Source: Pseudomonas oryzihabitans (lineage in GTDB: Bacteria > Pseudomonadota > Gammaproteobacteria > Pseudomonadales > Pseudomonadaceae). From it: a DNA stretch of 64,000 nt. Under the pieces are notes generated by a model. It was not told the origin of the DNA, made no database searches, and was given only the letters and a program-made list of their open reading frames with translations. The stretch spans positions 2,764,001 through 2,828,000 of the forward strand of contig NZ_CP017024.1 of NCBI RefSeq assembly GCF_014522265.1. Direction: 5' to 3'. How positions within the stretch are numbered: position 1 is the first letter of the stretch; every line of letters starts with the position of its first letter. Position numbers and translations under genes: made by a program. Below are positions 31,838-40,752 of this stretch, one piece after another.

Positions 31838-32104
31838 TCAAGGACGCGGATCGAGACGCAACGCCTCGGGGCCGGGGGATTGTAAATCGCGCTCGGGAAT
31901 TTCCCAGACCAATAACTGTGGCGGGGTTTGTCGGAAGGCGGGACTGGCGAAGTAGTCGCGCGCCGCGCCGGCGAAATGCCCGCCATCCTTGGCGAAGCGC
32001 CCGACGCTGGCGCCCAGGGCCTGCTCCAGGAACGGCAGGAAATTGGAATTGCGCGAGAAGGAAGTGCCGATCACCGCGACGTTGGGCAGGTCGCCATGTC
32101 CATG
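31838..32104 (-). pseudogene. C-terminal remnant of an AlgX/AlgJ-like acetyltransferase
   Basis: About 86 residues in one frame with no start: DLPNVAVIGTSFSRNSNFLP, then GGHFAGAARDYFASPAF, then LLVWEIPERDL, ending LRLDPRP. GTS-S and WEIPER are hallmarks of the SGNH-like domain of AlgX/AlgJ proteins, which O-acetylate alginate and, in wss loci, cellulose. The 5' part is missing: sequence upstream of about 32100 is bcsA in another frame. The fragment is therefore the tail left by a deletion. Confidence 0.7.
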
Positions 32105-33264
32105 CGAAAGATCTGCGCCATGCCGCGGGCCCAGCGGATGCGCTGGGCGATGTGGCGCGACAGGCTTTCGGTGGCCAGACCGGCGGCCTGGGGAATGCCT
32201 AGGTAGGCGGTGTTGTAGCCGAGCCGGTTGAGCTTGAGCGCGGTGTGGGCGTCCTCGGTCACCGTCTCGGTGGCCACGCCGCCGACCTCTTCCAGCATGG
32301 TGCGGCGGATCACCGCGCAGGAGCCGCAGAAGAAGGTGGCGTTCCACAGGTCGTTGCCATCCTGCACCAGGCCGTAGAACAGCTCGCCCTCGTTGGGCAC
32401 GGTGCGAAAGGTCTTGAGATTCTTCTCGAAGGGATCGGGGGAAAAGAAGAAGTGCGGGGTCTGCAGCATGGCCAGCTGCGGGTCCTTGAGGAACCAGCCC
32501 AGGCAGACCTGCAGGAAGGAACGCGTCGGCACGTGGTCGGCATCGAAGATGGCGATGTATTCGCCGTCGGTGACCTTCAGCGCCGCATTGAGATTGCCGG
32601 CCTTGGCATGCTCGTTGTTCTCGCGCACCAGGTAGGAGACGCCGGCGGTCGCGCAGAAGTGGCGGAAGTCCTCGCGACGGCCGTCGTCGAGCACGTGCAC
32701 CCGCAGCTTGTCGCGTGGCCAGTCGATGGCCTGGGCCGCCAGGATCGACAGCTTCACGATGCTCAGGGCTTCGTTGTAGGTGGGGATGAAAACGTCCACG
32801 GTGGGCCAGGTGGCCGGATCAGCCGGCAGCGGGACCGGGGTGCGGCGCAGCGGCCAGATGGTCTGCAGATAGCCGAACACCAGCACCGCCAGGGCATAGA
32901 GTTCGGCGGCCACCAGCCCGTAGCCGAGCACCATCTCCAGCGGCGTCTCGAAGCCCAGGGTGCTGGTCAGGCGCCAGTAGAGGTAGCGCAGTGACGCCAG
33001 CAGCGACAAGAGGACCAGCGCGATCACCGGCAGCCGCCCGGGCAGCCGGCGCAGCAGCAGGGCCGCGCCGAAGCAGCCGATGGCGAACAGCGCCTGCTCT
33101 TCCAGTGCCAGGGGCACGCTCACCAGTAGAACGCCCAGCAACGCGGCGGCTGTCCAGGCCAGCAGTTGCAGCCACAAAGGCGCCGCTGGCGGGGTGGACG
33201 TTGCCTCGGCAGCACGCGCCGCGCGGCGCTGGCGAACCTGTTCCAGGCGGTCGAGAAAGCTCAT
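32071..33264 (-). pseudogene. bcsA: cellulose synthase catalytic subunit, truncated by deletion
   Basis: First 391 or so residues of BcsA (WssB type). Start MSFLDRLEQVRQRRAARAAE, several helices (LLAWTAAALLGVLLVSVPLA onward), then GT2 motifs: VHVLDDGRREDF, FDADHVPT, TVTEDAHTAL and QRIRWARGMAQIF. After FRMD the sequence leaves BcsA, adds eight foreign residues (MATCPTSR) and stops. The intact protein is over 700 residues; the last membrane helices and the PilZ domain that senses c-di-GMP are gone. It starts 2 bases after bcsQ. Not expected to make cellulose; bcsB is absent too. Confidence 0.85.
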
Positions 33265-33266
33265 GG

Positions 33267-34352
33267 CTAGGCGCGCGCGGCGTGCAGCGCGGGCGAGCGG
33301 CGATCGCCCAGCAATTCCTCGCCCAGCTCGGCCAGGCCGCGTGCCCAGGCATCCTGGACGCTGGCCAGGCCCTGGCCCAGCGCCAGGGCCTGTTCCAGGT
33401 CGGGGCTTTCCGGCAGAACACCCAGCAGGCGTTCGCCCCAGGAGTGCGCCACGATGGCGGCGATATCCTGGCTCAGGGGCCGGGCGGGATCGACCCGGTT
33501 GAGCAGGTGCAGCGGAGTGACCTGACCGCTGCAGCGCTGCCACTGGCGTTCGAGGCGCGGCAGACTGGCGTAGCCGGTCGCATCCGCGGTCGTTACCCCC
33601 AGGATCCGGGTGGCCAGGGCCATGGCCTGACGACTCAGAGGCGTCGAGCCGGTGGGGCAATCGAGGATCACCAGGGTATCGGCCGGGACGTCCAGCGCCT
33701 GCAGGCGTCGGGTCAGCCACTGGGTGTCGGTGGCCAGGGCCTGTTCCAGGGCCTGGAGATCCAGCTCGTCGGGAGCACCGAAGGGCACCAGGCGCAGGCA
33801 GTCGTCCACCGCCAGACAGACGGAGAGCGGCGCCCTGATCGAGCCGGTGGTGGACGAAGCTTCCTGCAGCAACAGCGAAGACAGCACGTTCTGGCTATCC
33901 AGCTCCACCAGCAGCACCGGTTGACCGCTGCGGCTCAGCGTCTGGGCCAGCCCCGCGGCGATGACCGTCTTGCCCGTGCCGCCGCGCGCCGACATCAACG
34001 CCAGGACCGGATTGGCCAGTGGCGGCAACGCGCGACTCAGCGCCTGATCCAGGGCGACGACCGCCTGGCTGGCCTGGCGGCTGCTATGCAGCTGCGCCAG
34101 CTCTCGCGACAGCGGAGGCAGGGCGCCCGGTTCCGCCTGGCTGGCCGCCTCGGCCATCGTGATGACCGGTTCGCCCTGGGCGCTCGGCACGATCTGTGGC
34201 TGCGGCTGCGGCTGTGGCTGTGGCTGTGGCTGCGACGCGGCCGGCGGGGTCGCTTCGTGCAGCGCCGGCTCGGCTGTTTCGAACTCATGGTAACGCTGGG
34301 GATCACCGCCGAAGGAGCGGAACAGATTGGCAATATCCAGCGAACGGACCAT
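33267..34352 (-). CDS. bcsQ: BcsR-BcsQ-like fusion, MinD-family ATPase of the cellulose locus
   Basis: 361 residues. The first 25 (MVRSLDIANLFRSFGGDPQR) resemble the small protein BcsR (motif FGGDP-RY). A Gln-Pro linker (about 43-55, QPQPQPQPQPQPQ) follows, then a MinD/BcsQ ATPase domain from about residue 115 with deviant Walker A SARGGTGKTVIAAGLAQTL and VILDCPTGSTPLSRQA. BcsQ localises cellulose synthase at the pole or activates it. Start 34352 has GGAA six bases upstream; an ATG at 34418 is possible but lacks a ribosome site. It precedes truncated bcsA by 2 bases. Confidence 0.82.
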   Translation of the reverse strand: MVRSLDIANLFRSFGGDPQRYHEFETAEPALHEATPPAASQPQPQPQPQPQPQIVPSAQGEPVITMAEAASQAEPGALPPLSRELAQLHSSRQASQAVVALDQALSRALPPLANPVLALMSARGGTGKTVIAAGLAQTLSRSGQPVLLVELDSQNVLSSLLLQEASSTTGSIRAPLSVCLAVDDCLRLVPFGAPDELDLQALEQALATDTQWLTRRLQALDVPADTLVILDCPTGSTPLSRQAMALATRILGVTTADATGYASLPRLERQWQRCSGQVTPLHLLNRVDPARPLSQDIAAIVAHSWGERLLGVLPESPDLEQALALGQGLASVQDAWARGLAELGEELLGDRRSPALHAARA

Positions 34353-34683
34353 GGCGGATTCCGAAAAGGTGAAGGGTCTGGGCAGGTGCTTGACGTCAAA
34401 ATTATGGCTAAAAGCCATCAGGTGTCATTTTTTGCGGATACTGTCACGCGGAGTTCGTGACGCACCAATTGAAAATGCGTATGCGGGCATTGAGGCGGAG
34501 CGAACGGATAGTCTCGCTTTTTAGCGCCGGTTCACTTCAATGTTTAGATCACCTCAAGCAGCCGTCAACGTCACGCCTGGCGCCGTGCGGACGAAAGGCG
34601 TGGCCCGGGGACGGGGCGGTCGCGGGGGCGACGAGCGTGGGGACGAGCGGTTGTTTCGGCGGCAACGGACCGCGTGCCGAGGC
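34353..34683. other. 331-base intergenic region upstream of bcsQ
   Basis: No gene is supported here. It should carry the bcsQ promoter, because bcsC ends at a terminator. Two symmetric elements are visible: the 10-bp palindrome TTGACGTCAA (34390-34399) and GTCACG (34443-34448) with CGTGAC (34456-34461). Either could be an operator; neither matches a site I can name with confidence. Confidence 0.4.
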
Positions 34684-34713
34684 AAAAAAAGGCCCGCGGG
34701 TGCGGGCCTTTTT
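34684..34713 (-). terminator. Rho-independent terminator of bcsC
   Basis: 12-bp stem AAAAAGGCCCGC (34686-34697) and GCGGGCCTTTTT (34702-34713), loop GGGT, followed on the minus strand by a T run. It begins 2 bases past the bcsC stop, so bcsC is its own transcript. Confidence 0.9.
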
Positions 34714-34715
34714 CC

Positions 34716-37700
34716 TTATTCCTCGTTGCGCGAGCGGTAGGGCTGCGGCCGCGAGAGTTGCGGTCGGCCTTCCTGCTCTTCGAAGAAGTAGCGCAGATAG
34801 AGGTTGCCGTTGACGTCGCGCTCGTCCTGGGAATTGTCCATGCCCAGGCGACCGCCCAGGGCGAACTGCCCGCTGAGGCGGTATTCGCCATTGGCGGAGA
34901 GGCTGTAGGCCACGCCGGTCTTGCTCTTGCTGCCGTATTGGCCTTCGCCGGCGGCTTCCGCGGCCGCCTGCAGGGCAGCGTCGTCCGGATAGCGATCCGC
35001 GGCGTCCTGGCGAATGGTCTGCACGCCCAGCATGCCCTGCACCTGATAGGCCCAGAGATCGCCCCGCTGTGCCCACACCAGGGGTACGCCGATGGCGAAG
35101 TAGCGCTGCGGGCTGAAGTAGCCGCCATGACCGTAGGTCAGGTGGTTCTGGTTGTTGTCATAGCCGATCGCGGTGGCCGAGAGGCCCACGGTGAACAGGC
35201 TGTCCGGGCCATTGCGCAGGTAGTAGTAGACGCCGGTGCCGATCTCGAAGCGGTCGTTGTCCTTGACGTCATGACCGGTCAGACGATGGGCCGCGCCGTA
35301 GATGTAGGAGCCGTAACGACCATCGTCGTATCTCAGCCGCGCCAGGCCGCCATTGGCGGTGACGCCGCCCCACTCCTGGCCGGTACGCGGATCGCGGATG
35401 CCGCCGTAGGACGCCAGGGAATCGGTCACCGAACGCCGCGACACGCTCAGGGCATAGAGCAGGTTCTCGCTGAGGCTGCTCAGCGGACGTTCCAGGGTCG
35501 CGCCGCCGACCACGGTGCTGTATCTCAGGCCCACCGGCGAGACGCCGATGTCGCCCTTGAGCCCGCGCCCGGCATCTTCCACGGCGATGGATGCCGCCAC
35601 GCCGTTTTCCTTCTGGCTGCCGTCGCTGCTGCTGTCGTTGATGCGGGTCGGGGTGACGCGCACGGCCAGGCGCTGGTCGCCGGCGGGGAAGGAGATCTCC
35701 AGCGGTGCGCTGACGGTGGTCTGGCGCGAACTGCCGCTGGGATCGTAGCTGCGTACGCTCAGACCCTGGGTGATGCGGATGCTGCGCTCGCGCTGCAGCT
35801 GGCCGAGGATCTGCTCGGTGGCCAGGCTGCTCGACAGGCTGCTGGTAGGTACCACGGACAGGTCGTTGAAGGGGTTGTTGGCAGCCTTCTGCGCCTGCAG
35901 CGGATCGCTCCAGGCGTAGTCGCCGCCGGCGGCGTTGCCACCCGCGGCGGCCGGAACGGCGGCCAGGGCGTCATCGCTGCGGGTCTGCCCGGGCAGGGTG
36001 GCGAAGGGATTGTCACTGGCGCCGGCGGCGCGGGCCGCGGACTCGCGATCCTTGCGCTCCACCTGCACCACTTGCTCCAGCAGGCCGGTCGCGGTGCCGG
36101 CCATGCCGATGTCGCGGTAGAGCAGGGCGGCGCGGCGCAGCACCAGGGGATCGCTCTGGCCGAGTTTGACCGCCTGGTCCAGGTACTGGCGGGCGGTGAC
36201 GCTGTCCTGGGACTTGGCGGCGATTTCGGCGGCGCCCAGATAGAGCTCGGCGTCCTTCGGCTGGTCGCTGAGCACGTCGCGATAGAGCTGGCGGGCCTTC
36301 TGGGTGTCGCCGCTGGCCAGGTACATGCGTGCCAGGGCGGCCTGGGCGGCCTTGTCGTCGGGACGGGCCTTGAGCGCCGGCGCCAGGGTGTCGTAGGCGG
36401 CAGCCAGCTTGCCCTGGTCGGTGAGGCGATCGGCCTGACGAATGCGGTAGCGGGCGAGGAGGTCGTCGTACTGCTGCTTCTCGCCGCTGTCGAGCACCAC
36501 CCCCTGCAGGTCGCGCAGGACATTGCCCACGGTCTGGTCCTGGTTCAGCTGCAGCTGGATGCTGGCGTAGTGCAGCTGCATGGCGGGTGCCGGGCGGGTA
36601 TCGCCGGTGATCATCGGCTTGAGCAGGGCCAGGCCGTGCTCGGGATCGCCGGCGGTGGCGAAGGCTTCGGCCAGGTCGCCGATCAGATCCGGATTGCGGC
36701 CGGCGCGGGCTTCCAGGCGCTGCATCAGGCTGCGCGCTTCCTCGCGGCGACCCTGCTTGGCCAGGGCCACGGTTTCGGCCAGTTGTTCGTTGAAGGTGAT
36801 GCGCGCGGCCAGGGCGTTCATGTCCGGCGAACGCTGCGCCTGGGGAATGCGCATCAGGGTCTGCATGGCGCGCGGGTATTCACCCAGCTCGTTGGACAGC
36901 AGGGCGCTGGCATAGAGCACCTCGGGGCGCTGGGCGCCATCCTTGACCAGGCTGTCCACCAGATCGCGGGCGGCGCGCGGCCGGCCCTGACGAACCTCCA
37001 GGCGGGCCTGGGCCAGGCGCAGCCAGGGATCTTCCGGGGCTTCCTTGCGCGCCTGTTCGAGCAGCCGCGAGGCGCCCTGCAGATCGCCCCGCGCTTCGGC
37101 GGCTTCGGCTTCCTGCATGGCCTGGCCGGCGCGCAGGCGATCCAGGCCCTTGATCGGGCTCTTGGCGCTCGGCTGCAGATTCTTGGTGAGTTGCAGGGCT
37201 TCTTCGGTGCGGCCCAGCTCGTTGAGCGCGGCGATGCGCCCATAGTAGGCGTCGACGTTGGCCGGCTCGCGCATCAGCACCTGGCGGTAGGTGGCCTCGG
37301 CCAGTTCCCATTGGCGTTTCTGGCTCTGGATGCCGGCGAGGAACAGCTGCGCCTCGACCGCTTCGGGCTTTAGCCGGATGGCTTCCACGCTGAGATCCCG
37401 CGCCTGGTCCAGCTCGCGTTTGTTCTCGGCCGCGTGGGCGCGTTCCAGCAGGTGATGGTAGCGCGCCTCGTCCAGCGCCGGCTGCCAGGTCTTGCCCCCT
37501 TTCTGCACGGCCTGGGTCAGCAACTGCTCGGCATCGGTCCAGCGCTGCTGCGCCAGGCGGGCACTGCCCAGCTTGCCCAGGGCATCCGGATCCTGGGGCG
37601 TCTTCTTCAGCTGGGCTTCCAGCGCCTGGACGGCGGCCGCGGTCGGCGCGGCGTCGGCAGCGGCGGCCCAGGTCGCGTCGGCATGGATCAGCAGGGCGAG

Positions 37701-37733
37701 CAGACCAAGGGACAAGGTGAGGTGCTTGGGCAT
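34716..37733 (-). CDS. bcsC: cellulose export outer-membrane protein BcsC
   Basis: 1005-residue export protein. Signal peptide MPKHLTLSLGLLALLIHADA is followed by about fifteen tetratricopeptide repeats (residues roughly 45-560, for example YLGAAEIAAKSQDSVTARQY) that bind the glucan and synthase in the periplasm. A low-complexity linker leads to the C-terminal BcsC beta-barrel (about 690-1005), ending in aromatic strands (NLYLRYFFEEQEGR). Somewhat shorter than the 1150-plus residues of enterobacterial BcsC. Start 37733 has GGAAA upstream; the frame extension to 37772 lacks signal character. Intact, though its partner bcsA is broken. Confidence 0.88.
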   Translation of the reverse strand: MPKHLTLSLGLLALLIHADATWAAAADAAPTAAAVQALEAQLKKTPQDPDALGKLGSARLAQQRWTDAEQLLTQAVQKGGKTWQPALDEARYHHLLERAHAAENKRELDQARDLSVEAIRLKPEAVEAQLFLAGIQSQKRQWELAEATYRQVLMREPANVDAYYGRIAALNELGRTEEALQLTKNLQPSAKSPIKGLDRLRAGQAMQEAEAAEARGDLQGASRLLEQARKEAPEDPWLRLAQARLEVRQGRPRAARDLVDSLVKDGAQRPEVLYASALLSNELGEYPRAMQTLMRIPQAQRSPDMNALAARITFNEQLAETVALAKQGRREEARSLMQRLEARAGRNPDLIGDLAEAFATAGDPEHGLALLKPMITGDTRPAPAMQLHYASIQLQLNQDQTVGNVLRDLQGVVLDSGEKQQYDDLLARYRIRQADRLTDQGKLAAAYDTLAPALKARPDDKAAQAALARMYLASGDTQKARQLYRDVLSDQPKDAELYLGAAEIAAKSQDSVTARQYLDQAVKLGQSDPLVLRRAALLYRDIGMAGTATGLLEQVVQVERKDRESAARAAGASDNPFATLPGQTRSDDALAAVPAAAGGNAAGGDYAWSDPLQAQKAANNPFNDLSVVPTSSLSSSLATEQILGQLQRERSIRITQGLSVRSYDPSGSSRQTTVSAPLEISFPAGDQRLAVRVTPTRINDSSSDGSQKENGVAASIAVEDAGRGLKGDIGVSPVGLRYSTVVGGATLERPLSSLSENLLYALSVSRRSVTDSLASYGGIRDPRTGQEWGGVTANGGLARLRYDDGRYGSYIYGAAHRLTGHDVKDNDRFEIGTGVYYYLRNGPDSLFTVGLSATAIGYDNNQNHLTYGHGGYFSPQRYFAIGVPLVWAQRGDLWAYQVQGMLGVQTIRQDAADRYPDDAALQAAAEAAGEGQYGSKSKTGVAYSLSANGEYRLSGQFALGGRLGMDNSQDERDVNGNLYLRYFFEEQEGRPQLSRPQPYRSRNEE

Positions 37734-37941
37734 GGTTCTTTCCGTGAAGGCTGGTAGGCGTCGCTGCAGCACCTGGCGCAGAGCTGGAACGATTTCGGCT
37801 ATTAGGGAATAGCTGAACGCAAGCTGAACGGCAAATACAGCCGGGGATGATTCCCGACAGGCCGTGGCGAGTCAACCAAATAGCGCAGACGAATGCCACC
37901 GCCAGGCCCCCCGGCGCTGGCCGCGCAGGGCCCGGCGACGC

Positions 37942-37947
37942 TATACT
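37942..37947 (+). promoter_or_regulatory. candidate -10 box for proA
   Basis: TATACT at 37942-37947 within CTATACTCTGCGG, 38 bases before the proA ATG. No clear -35 at 17 bases. The 251-base gap 37734-37984 has no other feature I can support. Confidence 0.4.
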
Positions 37948-37984
37948 CTGCGGCTTTCCCACCGTCTTCCGCAGGCCGCCGACC

Positions 37985-39244
37985 ATGACCGAGTCCGTCT
38001 CCGCCTACATGACCCGTCTTGGCCAGGCTGCCCGTACTGCGTCGCGGGTCCTCGCTCGTACGTCCACCGGCCAGAAGAACCTGGCGCTGAACGCCATTGC
38101 AGATGCCTTGGGTGCCGATCGCGAAGCGCTGGTCGCCGCCAATGCCGAGGATGTCGCGGCCGCTACGGCTGCTGGACTCGAGTCGGCACTGCTTGATCGC
38201 CTGACGCTGACGCCGGCGCGGATCGACGCGATGATCAACGGCCTCAAGCAGGTTGCCGCCCTGCCGGATCCGGTAGGCGCCGTTCGTGACCTGAGCGCTC
38301 GGCCGTCCGGGATCCAGATTGGCAAGATGCGCGTGCCGCTGGGGGTCATCGGCATCATCTATGAATCCCGGCCCAACGTGACGATCGACGCGGCCAGTCT
38401 CTGCCTGAAATCGGGCAACGCAACCATCCTACGCGGTGGTTCCGAAGCCATTCGCTCGAATCGCGCCATCGCCGCCTGCATTCAGAAAGGGCTGGCCGAG
38501 GTCGGCTTGCCCGCCGCTGCAGTCCAGGTAGTTGAGACCACCGACCGGGCTGCCGTCGGCGCCCTGATCACCATGCCCGAGTTCGTCGACGTCATCGTGC
38601 CGCGGGGTGGCAAGAATCTGATCGAGCGCATCAGCAACGATGCCCGCGTCCCGGTGATCAAGCACCTCGACGGAATCTGCCACGTCTATGTCGACGAGGC
38701 TGCTGACCTTGCCAAGGCCGAGTCCATTGCCTTCAACGCCAAGTGCTACCGCTATGGCATCTGCGGTGCCATGGAAACGCTGCTGGTCGATGCCAAGGTG
38801 GCCGAGGCCTTCCTGCCGGCCATGGCGCGCCGCTTCGAAGAGAGGGGCGTGGAGTTGCGGGGCTGCGAGCCTACGCGGGACCTGATCCAGGCCCTGCCCG
38901 CCACCGAGGCCGACTGGTCCACCGAATATCTGGCGCCCATCCTGTCCATCCGCATCGTCGATGGTCTGGACCGGGCGATCGAGCACATCAACCACTACGG
39001 CTCCCATCACACCGATGCGATCGTGACGGAAAGTCTCGGCCGTTCGCGGCGCTTCCTGGCCGAAGTCGATTCCAGTTCGGTCATGATCAATGCGCCGACC
39101 TGTTTCGCCGACGGCTTCGAATACGGCCTGGGCGCCGAGATCGGCATCTCCACCGACAAGCTGCACGCCCGCGGCCCGGTGGGCCTGGAAGGCCTGACCA
39201 GCGAGAAATACGTGGTCTTCGGCGACGGTCACGTCCGTAGCTGA
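37985..39244 (+). CDS. proA: gamma-glutamyl phosphate reductase
   Basis: NADPH-dependent reduction of gamma-glutamyl phosphate to glutamate semialdehyde, second step of proline synthesis. 419 residues. Conserved segments: [39 protein letters not shown], the catalytic-Cys segment [19 protein letters not shown] and [20 protein letters not shown]. Start [20 protein letters not shown]; the frame extends to 37847 but lacks family similarity. Its stop overlaps the nadD ATG by one base. Codon use in the 5' half is somewhat less GC-biased than neighbours. Confidence 0.97.
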   Translation: MTESVSAYMTRLGQAARTASRVLARTSTGQKNLALNAIADALGADREALVAANAEDVAAATAAGLESALLDRLTLTPARIDAMINGLKQVAALPDPVGAVRDLSARPSGIQIGKMRVPLGVIGIIYESRPNVTIDAASLCLKSGNATILRGGSEAIRSNRAIAACIQKGLAEVGLPAAAVQVVETTDRAAVGALITMPEFVDVIVPRGGKNLIERISNDARVPVIKHLDGICHVYVDEAADLAKAESIAFNAKCYRYGICGAMETLLVDAKVAEAFLPAMARRFEERGVELRGCEPTRDLIQALPATEADWSTEYLAPILSIRIVDGLDRAIEHINHYGSHHTDAIVTESLGRSRRFLAEVDSSSVMINAPTCFADGFEYGLGAEIGISTDKLHARGPVGLEGLTSEKYVVFGDGHVRS

Positions 39245-39906
39245 TGAGCAGCCTGCCCACCCGCATCGGCCTGTTCGGCGGTACCTTCGATCCGGTGCAC
39301 ATCGGTCATCTGCGCGCGGCGCTGGAGGTGGCCGAGGCGCTGACGCTGGACGAACTGCGGCTGATCCCCAGCGCCCGGCCGCCCCATCGCGAGGCGCCCA
39401 GCGTCTCCGCCGAGGATCGCCTGGCGATGGTGCGACTGGCGGTGGCCGACGTCGCGACCCTGGTGGTCGATGACCGGGAACTGCGCCGGACGCGCCACTC
39501 CTATACCATAGAGACCCTGGAAAGCCTGCGCGCCGAACTCGGCGATGAGGTGCAGCTGTTGCTCATGCTGGGTTGGGACGCCTTCTGCGGCCTGCCGGGC
39601 TGGCACCGCTGGCGCGAATTGCTGGAGCTGTGCCACATCCTGGTCCTGCAACGACCCGACGCCGACAGCGAGCCCTGCCAGGAATTGCGCGATTTCCTGG
39701 CGGCGCGCAGTCAGCCCGATCCCCAGGCCCTGAAGGGACCGGGCGGGCAGATCACCTTTATCTGGCAGAACCCGCTCGCGGTGTCCGCCACCCAGATCCG
39801 CGGCCTCCTGGCCACCGGGAAGTCCATCCGCTTCCTGGTGCCCGATGCCGTGCTTGATTACATCCGGACGCACGGCCTCTATCCGGCGTCCTCCGAACCG
39901 AGGTAA
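39244..39906 (+). CDS. nadD: nicotinate-nucleotide adenylyltransferase
   Basis: Converts nicotinate mononucleotide to its adenine dinucleotide in NAD synthesis. 220 residues. The nucleotidyltransferase motif [19 protein letters not shown] is at about 9-27, and the second nucleotide site reads [20 protein letters not shown] near residue 180. Overlaps proA by one base (TGATG), so coupled. Upstream of rsfS. Confidence 0.97.
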   Translation: MSSLPTRIGLFGGTFDPVHIGHLRAALEVAEALTLDELRLIPSARPPHREAPSVSAEDRLAMVRLAVADVATLVVDDRELRRTRHSYTIETLESLRAELGDEVQLLLMLGWDAFCGLPGWHRWRELLELCHILVLQRPDADSEPCQELRDFLAARSQPDPQALKGPGGQITFIWQNPLAVSATQIRGLLATGKSIRFLVPDAVLDYIRTHGLYPASSEPR

Positions 39907-39916
39907 GAGTTACACC

Positions 39917-40267
39917 ATGCAAAGCGAACAACTCGTCCAGGTGGCCATCGCCGCCCTGGAAGACATGAAGGCCCAGGACATCATCTCCCTGGACGTCCGT
40001 GAGAAGACCAGCGTGACCGATATCATGGTCATCGCCAGCGGCACCTCCAGCCGCCACGTCAAGTCGCTGGCCGACAACGTGCTGGAAAAGGTCAAGCAGC
40101 AGGGCGTACGCCCGCTGGGCAGCGAAGGCCTGGAAGGCGGTGAATGGGCGTTGCTCGACCTGGGTGACGTGGTCGTCCACGTGATGCTGCCGACCACCCG
40201 CGAGTTCTATGACCTCGAGCGCCTCTGGCGCGGTGCCGAGCAGAGCCGCGCCGCCCACGGCGAATAA
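39917..40267 (+). CDS. rsfS: ribosomal silencing factor
   Basis: Binds ribosomal protein L14 and blocks subunit joining when nutrients are low. 116 residues, whole-length DUF143 protein: [20 protein letters not shown], then [15 protein letters not shown], and [15 protein letters not shown] with the conserved Trp/Asp. Start ATG 39917 follows GGTAAGAG. Lies between nadD and rlmH, the standard order. Confidence 0.97.
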   Translation: MQSEQLVQVAIAALEDMKAQDIISLDVREKTSVTDIMVIASGTSSRHVKSLADNVLEKVKQQGVRPLGSEGLEGGEWALLDLGDVVVHVMLPTTREFYDLERLWRGAEQSRAAHGE

Positions 40268-40272
40268 CGCCG

Positions 40273-40740
40273 GTGCGCCTGCGTCTCATCGCCGTCGGCT
40301 CGCGCATGCCGCGCTGGGTCGAAGAGGGTTGGCACGAGTACGTCAAGCGTCTGCCACCGGAACTGCCGCTGGAACTCGTCGAGATCCCGCTGCAGACCCG
40401 TGGCAAGAACGCCGACGTCGCCCGGCTGATCCGCCAGGAGGGTGAGGCCATGCTGGCCAAGGTGCAACCGGGCGAACGCGTGGTGACCCTGGAGGTCACC
40501 GGCAAGCCCTGGAGCACCGAGCAACTGGCTGAAACACTCCAGCAGTGGCGCCTGGAAGCCCGCACCGTCAACCTCATGGTCGGCGGTCCCGAGGGTCTCG
40601 CGCCCGAGGTGCAGGCGCGCAGTGAACAGCGCTGGTCGCTCTCGCCGCTGACCCTGCCGCATCCGCTGGTGCGCATCCTCGTCGGTGAGCAGCTCTATCG
40701 CGCCTGGACCGTACTGGCCGGCCATCCGTATCACAAGTAG
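40273..40740 (+). CDS. rlmH: 23S rRNA pseudouridine-1915 N3-methyltransferase
   Basis: SPOUT methyltransferase for m3-pseudouridine 1915 in helix 69 of 23S rRNA. 155 residues, [20 protein letters not shown] start from a GTG at 40273. The knot segment is [18 protein letters not shown], followed by [20 protein letters not shown] and the C-terminal GHPYHK. Five bases after rsfS. Confidence 0.97.
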   Translation: MRLRLIAVGSRMPRWVEEGWHEYVKRLPPELPLELVEIPLQTRGKNADVARLIRQEGEAMLAKVQPGERVVTLEVTGKPWSTEQLAETLQQWRLEARTVNLMVGGPEGLAPEVQARSEQRWSLSPLTLPHPLVRILVGEQLYRAWTVLAGHPYHK

Positions 40741-40752
40741 TCCGTACCTGCG

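Noticed and set aside
32071-33264. BcsA truncation explained by a simple homopolymer frameshift
   Set aside because: No frame after the break encodes the rest of BcsA; the following sequence is a different family (AlgX-like).
34197-34236. CAGCCA-type tandem repeat as a CRISPR or regulatory repeat
   Set aside because: It is in frame within bcsQ and encodes a Gln-Pro linker.
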